Below are positions 17,122-24,951 of a stretch of 64,000 nucleotides of DNA, piece after piece. The notes below the pieces were generated by a model. The model ran no database searches, was not told the origin of the DNA, and was given only the letters and a program-made list of their open reading frames with translations. The stretch comes from Paenibacillus illinoisensis NBRC 15959 (lineage in GTDB: Bacteria > Bacillota > Bacilli > Paenibacillales > Paenibacillaceae). The stretch is taken from NCBI RefSeq assembly GCF_004000925.1, contig NZ_BIME01000001.1, positions 744,001 to 808,000 of the forward strand. The letters are read 5' to 3'. The number at the start of each line of letters is the position of its first letter. Within the stretch, counting starts at the first letter, position 1. A program made the position numbers and the translations under genes.

Positions 17122-17613
17122 TTATTTGAAATTGGTATATTGCAAATCAAGAGGCAGATTGGCACCATTCAAAAGCTGCATAACGGCTTGCAAATCATTT
17201 TTACTCTTACCAGTTACCCGGAGCTGGTCCCCTTGAATCTGGCTCTTCACTTTCATTTTGGAATCACGAATCAGAATATTGATCTTTTTCGCGATATCCT
17301 GATCAATCCCCTGTTTAAAACTCAAACGCTGGCGCACTGTCCCGGATGAAGCTGGCTCCACTTTGCCATAGTCAATGTTTTTGAGCGGCAGATTCCGCTT
17401 CGCCATTTTGGATTGAAGTACATCAATAACAGCCTTAAGTTTGGTCTCATCATCGGATACAATTGTCAACGCATCCTTGTCCAGTTTCAAGCTGCTTTTG
17501 CTGCCTTTAAAATCGTATCGTGTGCTGATTTCCTTTTCCGTCTGTGTTACGGCATTCGTTAATTCCTGCAAGTCCATTTTGGACACGATGTCGAACGAAT
17601 TCTCTGAGCTCAA
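17122..17613 (-). CDS. YajQ-family nucleotide-binding protein
   Basis: A 163-residue YajQ/UPF0234 protein with two similar alpha-beta (RRM-like) domains. Members bind nucleotides or RNA, and some bind cyclic di-GMP; the cellular role in Firmicutes is not settled. It shows the family start SSENSFDIVSKMDLQEL, RYDFKGS, LPLKNIDYGK and VTGKSKNDLQAVM. I take the TTG at 17613, with AAGGGTG 6 bases upstream; this gives the standard length, whereas the GTG at 17622 lies inside the binding site. The pattern is the same as for recA in this window. Confidence 0.92.
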   Translation of the reverse strand: MSSENSFDIVSKMDLQELTNAVTQTEKEISTRYDFKGSKSSLKLDKDALTIVSDDETKLKAVIDVLQSKMAKRNLPLKNIDYGKVEPASSGTVRQRLSFKQGIDQDIAKKINILIRDSKMKVKSQIQGDQLRVTGKSKNDLQAVMQLLNGANLPLDLQYTNFK

Positions 17614-17703
17614 TCTGGTCACCCTTTCAATTAATCATTTGTTCTGTGTAACATTATAGAGGATTCGCCCCGGAAAAGTCTAATTTTGAGGGGTAAACAA
17701 ACG

Positions 17704-17749
17704 AAAAAGCATTTTCAGCCACCGCTTTTGCAGTAACCAAAAATGCTTT
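17704..17749 (-). terminator. Terminator after the 54-residue membrane gene
   Basis: AAAGCATTTT (17749-17740) pairs with AAAATGCTTT (17715-17706), with an inner wobble-rich stem, followed by TTTTT. Confidence 0.8.
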
Positions 17750-17762
17750 AACGCACAGCAAT

Positions 17763-17927
17763 CTAATATCGGCTGCGGTTGGGCTGTCTGAACATGTCGA
17801 GCACACCCAAAACGACGTGCGCAAGTCCGAAGCCCAAAATTCCGTAACCCCAAGCGCTTGGAGTCAAATAATAACCCAGGAGGCTGACAATGATTCCTAA
17901 ACCTGTGACGATCCAGCTGACTGTCAT
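17763..17927 (-). CDS. Small membrane protein, 54 residues
   Basis: A short gene downstream of the rodZ-like gene. The product begins MTVSWIVTGLGIIVSLLGYY and has two hydrophobic segments (about 3-20 and 27-43) joined by LTPSAWGYG, and ends in a basic, polar tail (DMFRQPNRSRY). It should be a two-span membrane protein with a short loop. GAGGTGG stands 6 bases before the ATG at 17927; an ATG at 17933 directly abuts the site and is less likely. A terminator follows 14 bases past the stop. I do not know a function; the ribosome-binding site, terminator and membrane-protein composition make it a credible gene. Confidence 0.75.
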   Translation of the reverse strand: MTVSWIVTGLGIIVSLLGYYLTPSAWGYGILGFGLAHVVLGVLDMFRQPNRSRY

Positions 17928-18000
17928 AGCCATCCACCTCGCTTTACCGAAAGTTAACTGCTAGTGAAGACAAACTTATTGTCCCCCGCAGTTAATGCCC

Positions 18001-19056
18001 TTATTCGCCGCCTGTGGCAGAGCCTTCGGTTCCTGCATCGGAGCCTTCGACAGAGCTCGCATTCGTTCCGGTAGACGCGCCTGTGCTATCATCTCCCAAT
18101 TGGAGACGAATCCGGTTGGTGGCCTTACCATCCGTTACGACTTGACCACCAACTTCAATGGTCGTAGCCGCAGCATATCCAGACTTAATGTATAAGCCGG
18201 TACTATCCAGATCAAACGACATACTGTCTCCATCGGCTGTCATACCAAATTGCAGTTTTTCTCCGCTTGAATTTTCACCTTTATACACTTCCAGCCAGCT
18301 CTGACCTGAAGCATTAATGGTAACCTTAACCGGTTGACCTGCACTTCCATTTACTTTGAAATTTGTAATATTACCTGATTTCCCATCTTCAGCAACCGTT
18401 ACAGTCCCAGCATTATCTGCAGGCTCTTGATCTTCGGTGTCAACCGGGGTTTGTTCGTCCGTCTGACCTTCGGTACCCTCACCAGTCACGTCGGTCCCCC
18501 CACCATTGCCGCCTGCTTCTCCTTCTGCCTGACCGGTTTCTTGTCCTGCAGATTCGTTATCCGGTGGAGTGGACGCTTGACCGTTGTCCGTCGTCTCATC
18601 CGGTTGATCATTTGGCGTTTGCTGACTATCTGTAATTTTGGTTTGATCGACGCCTTGTGTATCCGCATCATCTCTGTTCATGACCACATACACGTACAGC
18701 AAGGCAACAATCAGAATCGGAAATGTCCACATTAACGCTACTGACATCCATCGATTGCTGCGCTCTACAGGTCGACTCGAACGTTTTTGAATCACGGGCT
18801 CCATGGTTGCTTCCGTTTCCTCTGCCGGTACATCTTTCTTGTGTCCCTCCAGCAGCTCATCAGGGTTTAGTCCCACTGTCTCCGCATAGGTTTTAATGAA
18901 AGCTCGCACATAGAAGCTGCCAGGAAGCACCTTATAGTCCCCAGCCTCTATTGCTTCCAAGTACCTCTTGCGAATTTTAGTCATTTCCTGTACATCGTCG
19001 AGACTCATCCCTTTTTGCAGCCGGGCCTCTCTTAACTGCTGACCCAGTTCAGACAT
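18001..19056 (-). CDS. rodZ: RodZ-like helix-turn-helix membrane protein (YmfM)
   Basis: A 351-residue single-span protein: a Cro/CI-type HTH_25 domain at residues 1-70 (MSELGQQLREARLQKGMSLD), a transmembrane segment near 103-126, a low-complexity T/Q/G/D-rich linker (about 130-225), and a C-terminal DUF4115 beta domain (PVKVTINASGQSWLEVYKG). This is the RodZ architecture; RodZ links MreB to cell-wall elongation. It sits downstream of ymfK and upstream of pgsA, as ymfM does in B. subtilis. The last 20 residues are G/S/T-rich. ATG at 19056 with AAGGAGG. Confidence 0.9.
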   Translation of the reverse strand: MSELGQQLREARLQKGMSLDDVQEMTKIRKRYLEAIEAGDYKVLPGSFYVRAFIKTYAETVGLNPDELLEGHKKDVPAEETEATMEPVIQKRSSRPVERSNRWMSVALMWTFPILIVALLYVYVVMNRDDADTQGVDQTKITDSQQTPNDQPDETTDNGQASTPPDNESAGQETGQAEGEAGGNGGGTDVTGEGTEGQTDEQTPVDTEDQEPADNAGTVTVAEDGKSGNITNFKVNGSAGQPVKVTINASGQSWLEVYKGENSSGEKLQFGMTADGDSMSFDLDSTGLYIKSGYAAATTIEVGGQVVTDGKATNRIRLQLGDDSTGASTGTNASSVEGSDAGTEGSATGGE

Positions 19057-19127
19057 GCTATCTCCTCCTTATGTTTATCTTTTTCTCTTTGGTTGTTGCT
19101 ATCTATTCCATGATTCCGTACGGAGCA

Positions 19128-19895
19128 TTACAGTTCGTCGGTGTAACTGGCCGTAAACGTATCATAAATAATTTCCTCATTCGGATTGTTGCGAAGTTCA
19201 ATAATGATATCAAAATCGTTATAGTCATATTCTGATTCCTGCACAAAAATATCAGGATGCTCAATGACCTTGGTACTCGGCATCGTCATAATGTCCTGCA
19301 ACAGATTATAATGCCGTTCACTGGAACGGATCGTACTTACAATACCATCAATGATGAAGACGTTGTTTGGGTTCATTTCATCCTCGGAGAGTTGGCTCCT
19401 TATCGTTTGACGAAGCAAAGTAGAAGAAACAAACGTCCATCGTTTCATCGCACAGACGCTACCGGCGATAATGGATTCCGTTTTTCCGACACGAGGCATG
19501 CCTCGAAGGCCAATCACCTGATTGCCTTCCCTTTTAAATACTTCACCCAAAAAGTCCACGAGTAACCCAAGTTCGTCCCGTGTGAAACGAAAAGTTTTGC
19601 GATCGTCCGAGTCGCGGTCAATGTACCGGCCATGACGCACAGCCAAGATGTCGACCAATTTGGGTTGGCGCAGAGCGGAAACCGTAATGCTGTTCACTTT
19701 TGCAAGCATTTCACCCAGCAAACGAATCTTCTCATCGTCGTCGGATTCGAGCAGCATTCCTCTTGTTTTGCCTTCAACACCATTAATGGTCAATATATTT
19801 ACTTCAAGCATCCCCAGCATGGAGGCAATGTCCCCCAACAAACCGGGTCTGTTCTTATGTATTTTATATTCCATATACCATTGTTTAGATTCCAT
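19128..19895 (-). CDS. ymfK: DUF3388 protein YmfK
   Basis: A 255-residue protein conserved at this position in Bacillales. The N-terminus is ACT-like (KIHKNRPGLLGDIASMLGML), and the centre has a nucleotide-binding look with RGMPRVGKTESIIAGSV, which resembles a P-loop (GMPRVGKTES). An acidic C-terminal half follows. The function is unknown, though a ligand-sensing ACT domain joined to a P-loop suggests a regulator. ATG at 19895 with GGGGTG upstream; a sigma-A promoter lies at 19995-20023. Confidence 0.85.
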   Translation of the reverse strand: MESKQWYMEYKIHKNRPGLLGDIASMLGMLEVNILTINGVEGKTRGMLLESDDDEKIRLLGEMLAKVNSITVSALRQPKLVDILAVRHGRYIDRDSDDRKTFRFTRDELGLLVDFLGEVFKREGNQVIGLRGMPRVGKTESIIAGSVCAMKRWTFVSSTLLRQTIRSQLSEDEMNPNNVFIIDGIVSTIRSSERHYNLLQDIMTMPSTKVIEHPDIFVQESEYDYNDFDIIIELRNNPNEEIIYDTFTASYTDEL

Positions 19896-19994
19896 TTAAA
19901 CACCCCGTAATGCAATATTCCACATTGTTCGACAGCAACAGATCGTGCCCGAAGGACACCGAACTGAGACATCTTCTAAAAATGGGTCACGTTA

Positions 19995-20023
19995 ATGATA
20001 TATAAAAAGAAAATGAATTACAA
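19995..20023 (-). promoter_or_regulatory. ymfK: Sigma-A promoter for ymfK
   Basis: TTGTAA (20023-20018), a 17-base spacer and TATCAT (20000-19995), between the ymfJ terminator and ymfK. Confidence 0.6.
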
Positions 20024-20046
20024 GAACAGGTCTGTAATCATTAGAG

Positions 20047-20069
20047 AAAAGCCCCCTTGCGGGAGCTTT
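20047..20069 (-). terminator. Terminator after ymfJ
   Basis: AAAGCTCCC (20069-20061), loop GCAA, GGGGGCTTT (20056-20048), then TT. Nine pairs with one wobble. Confidence 0.85.
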
Positions 20070-20082
20070 CCATCGGTGGATC

Positions 20083-20346
20083 TTATGCGTTTTGTTTGGC
20101 CAATTTGACCATCAGGCGCGCAATCGTACGACGCTCTTCGGCATCGCCGACATCCCATATTTCCTTCAATGCCCGGTTGGAATGGTTCGCTGGATCCACT
20201 TTCTCATCCAGAAAGTCACCAATCTCATACGCAAGTTTGTTGATGGTATCTTCACTCATCCCCATCTTCTCTGCTTGCTGTACGCGATCACCCAAGAACT
20301 TTTTCCATGTGTCAAAACTGCTGAGCACCGTTTTTTCTGTTGACAT
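20083..20346 (-). CDS. ymfJ: DUF3243 protein YmfJ
   Basis: An 87-residue helical protein of the DUF3243 family (VLSSFDTWKKFLGDRVQQAE, then IGDFLDEKVDPANHSNRALK and EERRTIARLMVKLAKQ). The family is a small Firmicutes group of unknown function, with a structure known from B. subtilis YmfJ. It is located between ymfI and ymfK as in Bacillus, and is followed by a terminator. ATG at 20346 with AGGAGG. Confidence 0.9.
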   Translation of the reverse strand: MSTEKTVLSSFDTWKKFLGDRVQQAEKMGMSEDTINKLAYEIGDFLDEKVDPANHSNRALKEIWDVGDAEERRTIARLMVKLAKQNA

Positions 20347-20466
20347 GATAAATCCTCCTTAGCTGTCGCATGAGATTTAAAATCAACAGTTGTAATATGT
20401 GCCTATCGAGCAATTAATATTCAGGATAAATCATCCAGCAGCGAAGACCCACCAAACTGCAATTCT

Positions 20467-21216
20467 TCAGGTAAGCCAGCCGCCATTCGGGCTAATGATC
20501 TGGCCATTGATATATCCGGATTCCGGTAGCGCGAGGAAATAAACCAGGGAGGAAATTTCATCAGGCTGCGCAAGTCTGCCGGCTGGAATTTCCTCCTCCA
20601 GCATTTTCAATTCATCCTGATCCAGATGATTCAGCATGGAGGTCTGAACGGCTCCGGGGGCAACTGCATTTACAGTAACACCGGAAGGTGCCAGCTCTTT
20701 CGCAAGAGCTTTTGTAAAGGCATTTACGCCCCCTTTCGTGGTGGAGTACAGGACCTCACAAGATGCACCTGATAACCCCCAGATGGAGGATACGTTAATG
20801 ATTCGTCCGTATCGCTGTGAAATCATGTGAGGCATCATGATCTGAGTACACAGAAATGTGCCTTTCAAATTAATGGCCATCACTTCATCCCATATTTCAT
20901 CAGTCACGTCGGACAACAACCCATAATGCGATATGCCTGCGTTATTTACCAGAATGTCAGGCAATAATCCATGAGACTCCAATTTTTCACGCATACGATC
21001 AATTTGTTCCCGGCTGCGAAGATCTGCGGACACCGTCATGACTTTGCCGCTGCCCTTTTCCATGCACCTTCTCGCCGCTTCGTTGGCTGCCTCATGGGAT
21101 TTCATGTAGTGAATAACCACGTTCATACCCACCATTGCAAACCGTTCTGCAATAGCTGCTCCTATACCTCCGCTTGCTCCAGTAACTAGTACTGTCATGT
21201 CTCCAATCGGCTTCAT
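20467..21216 (-). CDS. ymfI: Short-chain dehydrogenase YmfI
   Basis: A 249-residue classical SDR, FabG-like. Motifs: the NADP-binding TGASGGIG near the N-terminus, NNAG (LVNNAGISHYG), Ser in INVSSIWG, and the catalytic YSTTK (Tyr and Lys). B. subtilis YmfI is a 3-oxoacyl-reductase homologue of uncertain substrate. The ATG at 21216 is chosen because GGGGAA lies 8 bases upstream; an upstream ATG at 21237 has no site. It follows ymfH and is probably in one operon with the ymfF/ymfH pair. Confidence 0.85.
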   Translation of the reverse strand: MKPIGDMTVLVTGASGGIGAAIAERFAMVGMNVVIHYMKSHEAANEAARRCMEKGSGKVMTVSADLRSREQIDRMREKLESHGLLPDILVNNAGISHYGLLSDVTDEIWDEVMAINLKGTFLCTQIMMPHMISQRYGRIINVSSIWGLSGASCEVLYSTTKGGVNAFTKALAKELAPSGVTVNAVAPGAVQTSMLNHLDQDELKMLEEEIPAGRLAQPDEISSLVYFLALPESGYINGQIISPNGGWLT

Positions 21217-21238
21217 TTGTCCGGTTCCCCTCTCCATA

Positions 21239-22519
21239 TTACGGACTCACGACAAGCGATACAGCCAGCTGTTCCCAGCGAATATGCTCTTCCAGTCTGC
21301 GATTTACTTCTTCCAATGTGATTGATTCATATATGGGAATCATGTTGAAAAAATCACCGCCACGGAACTGCTCACGGGTAAATTCATGTGCAATATTCTC
21401 TGGTGAATTGAGCATGCGCAAATATCCCCCGATTTTCTTTTTGCGTGCACGCTCAAAGTCCGAAGCTTCGAATCCCTTTTTAACAATAGCATCGACCTCT
21501 TCCCGTATGCGGGCCAGCAATAGATCCGGGTCTTTAGTATCACCACCAACAACAGAGAATGCATACTGCGGTGAACTAATGTATTCATGTCCGAAGCTAT
21601 CCGAGATGAGATCTTCATCATACAGTTTTTGAAATAGGGCCGTGCTAGCGCCAAACAGAAGATCCATCATCAATTTGGTCGTCATATCACGCCGGAGCAG
21701 GTCTTCCCCCGAGAATCCAACATCCGTTTCCTTAAAGCCAAATAGACACTTGGGCAATGAAACCGCGAGCCGTGCTTCCCTCCTGGCCTCCACAACCCCA
21801 GCAGGCTCCTGTTCAAATATCCGTTTGATTTCACCTTGAGGCTCGTAGTTTTTCTCCGCCTGGTTCGAACGAACCATATCCATGACTTCTTGAGGTTCTA
21901 CTCCACCTACAACAAATAAAAGCATATTGCTTGGATGATAAAACGTATTGTAACACGTATACAGCGTTTCTTTGGTTATCGTGCCGATCGATTCCACCGT
22001 TCCCGCAATATCGATATGGACTGGGTGTTTTTGGTACATTGCTTCAATCAATCCAAAATAGACACGCCAGTCCGGATTATCGGCATACATATTAATTTCT
22101 TGTGCAATAATGCCTTTTTCCTTTTCCACATTCTGGTCCGTAAAATAAGGATTTTGCACAAAGTTGACTAATGTTTGTATATTTTCATTCACATGTTCTG
22201 TCGCAGAAAACAAATATACAGTTTGGTCGAAACTCGTAAATGCATTGGCAGATGCCCCATTGGATGCAAAAGTTGCAAAAATATCACCTGTCGGCTCCTC
22301 AAACATTTTATGTTCCAGAAAATGAGCGATACCGTCGGGAACCTGAACTTCTTCCTGACCTTTCACCTGAAAATGATTATCCACAGAGCCGTATTTGGTT
22401 GCAAACGTGGCAAACGTTTTTTGGAATCCGGGTTTAGGCAATACATAGACATGAAGCCCATTATCCATGACTTCGTAATACAGCGTTTCCTGCAAATGTT
22501 CGTAATGTATGCTCTCCAC
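21239..22519 (-). CDS. ymfH: M16-family zinc peptidase YmfH
   Basis: A 426-residue inverzincin-type peptidase. The zinc site is intact: HFLEH at 66-70 (His66, Glu69, His70), with a downstream Glu in EKEKGIIAQEINMY. It consists of two similar domains. The upstream gene ymfF encodes a related protein without the zinc motif, so the pair may form a heterodimer like mitochondrial processing peptidase or the two-chain M16 enzymes. The start is GTG at 22519, only 3 bases after the ymfF stop, with GGGGG upstream. Substrate unknown. Confidence 0.9.
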   Translation of the reverse strand: MESIHYEHLQETLYYEVMDNGLHVYVLPKPGFQKTFATFATKYGSVDNHFQVKGQEEVQVPDGIAHFLEHKMFEEPTGDIFATFASNGASANAFTSFDQTVYLFSATEHVNENIQTLVNFVQNPYFTDQNVEKEKGIIAQEINMYADNPDWRVYFGLIEAMYQKHPVHIDIAGTVESIGTITKETLYTCYNTFYHPSNMLLFVVGGVEPQEVMDMVRSNQAEKNYEPQGEIKRIFEQEPAGVVEARREARLAVSLPKCLFGFKETDVGFSGEDLLRRDMTTKLMMDLLFGASTALFQKLYDEDLISDSFGHEYISSPQYAFSVVGGDTKDPDLLLARIREEVDAIVKKGFEASDFERARKKKIGGYLRMLNSPENIAHEFTREQFRGGDFFNMIPIYESITLEEVNRRLEEHIRWEQLAVSLVVSP

Positions 22520-22522
22520 CAG

Positions 22523-23803
22523 TTATTCCCCCTTCTCATCCCGCAAGAAGTAGATCGTGTCCAGACGGAATTGCTCTGCCGCCTCACGAACGTTTTCTTT
22601 GCTGATTTGCTCAACCTGAGCGAGCAGCTCGTCAGCGGTCCGCTCCTTACCCGATAACTGACGATTAAAGTCATACGCAATCATCTCAAAAGCCGAATCC
22701 TGCATTTCTTTGAGCAGATTGCGGATCATCGCTTTGGTCTGGGACATTTCCAGATCACTAATATTTCCATTTTTCATTTGATCTAACTGCTGCTTGATGA
22801 TACTAACGGCTTTTTCATAATTCGGTATTTCAATTCCGGATTGAATCGTTGCAATGCCTTTATGTCCGTCATACCGGGAGGAGGCATAGTAGGCCAGACT
22901 CTCCTTTTCACGAACATTAACGAACAATTTGGAATGCGGATATCCTCCAAGAATGCCGTTGTACATTAATGCTGCTGCATACTGCGGGTCGCCATACGTA
23001 ATGGACGTGCGGAGTCCCATATTCAGTTTACCTTGGTTAACATTTAGTCGTTCAACGACCGTTTCCACGTCTTTGTCACCGCGGACAGCCTGGTTTGTCA
23101 CATAGTTAGAGGAATGGGTACGATTTACATCGAAGTGTTTTTGAACTAGACTCTCCACTTCTTCCAGCGTCGTGTCGCCTACGACATACAGATCCATGCT
23201 GGCCTGCTGCAGCCACGTCTGATAAGCGGTCGTTAACACATCGGGTTCGATTCCCGGCAGATCCTGACGTTTCCCTAACGGATGCAAGCGGTACGGCTCA
23301 TTTTTACACATTTCCTCGATACTTCGCTCTGCCGCATAACGCATTTTATCATTAACAACAGACTCCAGCTGTTTGCGGACGGTCTCACGTTCTGAATGCA
23401 CATAGGCCTTTCTGAAATGCCCATCTTCCATGGCCGGACGAGTAAGTACCTCTCCCAAAAATGCAAAGGATCGGTCCAATAGCTGCTCATCCCCGCCTAC
23501 AAAGGAATCATTAATCGTGTCCATCCGGAACTGTACAATCTGATAGTCTCCACGTTTGTATACGTCAAAACCAAAACCAGCTCCATACAAATGCTCCAAT
23601 TGTTCACGAAACTCCGTTGTTTCAGTATAAGACTGGGTTCCACGACGAAGCACAAATGGCGTAAGCGCTACTTTGGTGACCGTTTCTTCTTGCAGCGGGA
23701 CTCCTGCATACAACGAGATGGCAAAAGTTTTGAAACGATTAGTGGGCAATACATGGATACGAAACTCCTTTTGACTGCCCCGTTCAAATCCTGATGTATT
23801 CAA
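22523..23803 (-). CDS. ymfF: M16-like inactive subunit YmfF
   Basis: A 426-residue M16-fold protein paired with ymfH. The HxxEH signature is absent; the corresponding region reads REQLEHLYGAGFGFD. It keeps the R/Y pair region near the C-terminus (REKESLAYYASSRYDG), which in M16 enzymes helps hold substrate. It is probably the non-catalytic partner. It starts with TTG at 23803 with AAGGGG 9 bases upstream. B. subtilis ymfF and ymfH have the same order. It follows the cortex-lytic gene after a terminator. Confidence 0.85.
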   Translation of the reverse strand: MNTSGFERGSQKEFRIHVLPTNRFKTFAISLYAGVPLQEETVTKVALTPFVLRRGTQSYTETTEFREQLEHLYGAGFGFDVYKRGDYQIVQFRMDTINDSFVGGDEQLLDRSFAFLGEVLTRPAMEDGHFRKAYVHSERETVRKQLESVVNDKMRYAAERSIEEMCKNEPYRLHPLGKRQDLPGIEPDVLTTAYQTWLQQASMDLYVVGDTTLEEVESLVQKHFDVNRTHSSNYVTNQAVRGDKDVETVVERLNVNQGKLNMGLRTSITYGDPQYAAALMYNGILGGYPHSKLFVNVREKESLAYYASSRYDGHKGIATIQSGIEIPNYEKAVSIIKQQLDQMKNGNISDLEMSQTKAMIRNLLKEMQDSAFEMIAYDFNRQLSGKERTADELLAQVEQISKENVREAAEQFRLDTIYFLRDEKGE

Positions 23804-23892
23804 ATGTCAAAACCCCTTTACGGCGTCATTTGTTAGGCAATATTTCAGTAACTCTCAAGTGCAACAACCATTTTAACCCATGCAAAAGGCAA

Positions 23893-23925
23893 GAAGCAAC
23901 CGAAGACGCGTCTTCTGGTTGCTTC
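23893..23925 (-). terminator. Terminator after the cortex-lytic enzyme gene
   Basis: Minus-strand stem GAAGCAACC plus GAAGAC pairing with GTCTTC plus GGTTGCTTC, 15 pairs with one bulged A, followed by TTGCCTTTTG. Confidence 0.85.
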
Positions 23926-23933
23926 CAACATCA

Positions 23934-24761
23934 TCACATACAAAAGATATGCTGCCCAATTGTTTTCACCTGAGGACGGGTCCAGATCCACTTGGAAGTA
24001 GCCGTCTTGGGATTGAAGTAATACAGGCAGCCGCCGGATGGGTCCCAGCCATTCATTGCCTGCTCAACCGCTTTACGGGCCTGAGCATTGGGTTCCAGAT
24101 AGATCTGCCCGTCAGCTACAGCGGTAAATGCACCGGGCTGGAAAATGACGCCGGATGGTGTATTTGGAAAACTCGGTGATTTAACGCGGTTCAATATGAC
24201 TGCTGCTACAGCAACCTGACCTTCAAAGGGTTCTCCCCGGGATTCGCCATATACCGCATTGGCCATAATCTTAATTTCATTCTCCGATAAGCCCATGGAA
24301 TTGGCGGAACCCATGTTGTCCTGCTCTTGGTTTGCATTATCGGTTTTGTCCGTACCCTGGCCTGACGATTCCTTGTGCAGTGGAGGCTCGGTCGGGGACC
24401 ATTGTTTAGTTGCATTGTACAATCTCAGTTTAGTTTTAGCGCCAACCACGCCATCCGCTTTCATACCAAATTCAGATTGAAACCACTTTACGGATTTTAG
24501 CGTGCTGCTGCCAAAGTTACTATCGATTTTACCATTGTAAAAACCTAAGTACTTCAGTCTGCCTTGTAGCTCGTATACATCCTGCCCATAACTTCCATAT
24601 TGCACGGTGTTGCTGCTGAAGGTGGGCAGCGATTTCTCTTCCACCTGGGAAGTATTTGGTTTGGATTCTTGGGTTGCCGAATGGTCAGGGAGCAAATAAC
24701 GAATTCCCAATGCAGACATCAGCAAGATCGCAGTGAAAAGCCATATGTTCATTTTTCGCAT
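23934..24761 (-). CDS. SleB-type spore cortex-lytic enzyme
   Basis: A 275-residue secreted hydrolase that attacks muramic-lactam-containing spore cortex during germination in characterised SleB proteins. Layout: signal/anchor segment at about 5-21, a peptidoglycan-binding domain (GSYGQDVYELQGRLKYLGFY to TKLRLYNATK, about 56-115), a Q/N/S-rich linker, and a hydrolase_2 (SleB/CwlJ) catalytic domain from about 160 with AVYGESRGEP (catalytic Glu) and GGCLYYFNP. A SigG-type promoter lies upstream, matching forespore expression of sleB. It stands where Bacillus has ymfC/ymfD. The partner ypeB is not next to it, unlike in Bacillus, so it may be a paralogue of the main sleB. Confidence 0.85.
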   Translation of the reverse strand: MRKMNIWLFTAILLMSALGIRYLLPDHSATQESKPNTSQVEEKSLPTFSSNTVQYGSYGQDVYELQGRLKYLGFYNGKIDSNFGSSTLKSVKWFQSEFGMKADGVVGAKTKLRLYNATKQWSPTEPPLHKESSGQGTDKTDNANQEQDNMGSANSMGLSENEIKIMANAVYGESRGEPFEGQVAVAAVILNRVKSPSFPNTPSGVIFQPGAFTAVADGQIYLEPNAQARKAVEQAMNGWDPSGGCLYYFNPKTATSKWIWTRPQVKTIGQHIFCM

Positions 24762-24809
24762 CGACTGTGCTCTACCTTTCTCTTGTGGGATTAACAGAAT
24801 CGCTAACGT

Positions 24810-24840
24810 TATTATGACAAGCCTGCTTGCTTCCTATGCA
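24810..24840 (-). promoter_or_regulatory. SigG-type promoter for the cortex-lytic enzyme
   Basis: TGCATA (24840-24835), an 18-base spacer and CATAATA (24816-24810) on the minus strand match the forespore pattern TGmATA / CATnnTA. Confidence 0.65.
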
Positions 24841-24894
24841 CCAAATCATCCGATCATTGGACAACATGGCAAAACCTCAACGACCATCAACAAC

Positions 24895-24925
24895 AAAAAA
24901 GCCCCCAACTTATTGTCAGGGGCTT
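24895..24925 (-). terminator. Terminator after ftsK/spoIIIE
   Basis: AAGCCCC (24925-24919) with GGGGCTT (24905-24899), 13-base loop, then six T (24900-24895). Confidence 0.9.
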
Positions 24926-24951
24926 GCATTAGATACAATCCTTAGTGCTAC

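Noticed and set aside
21862..21875. Palindrome-like GGTTCGAACGAACC resembling a LexA box
   Set aside because: Inside the ymfH coding region, no promoter nearby, and the spacing does not fit CGAACnnnnGTTCG.
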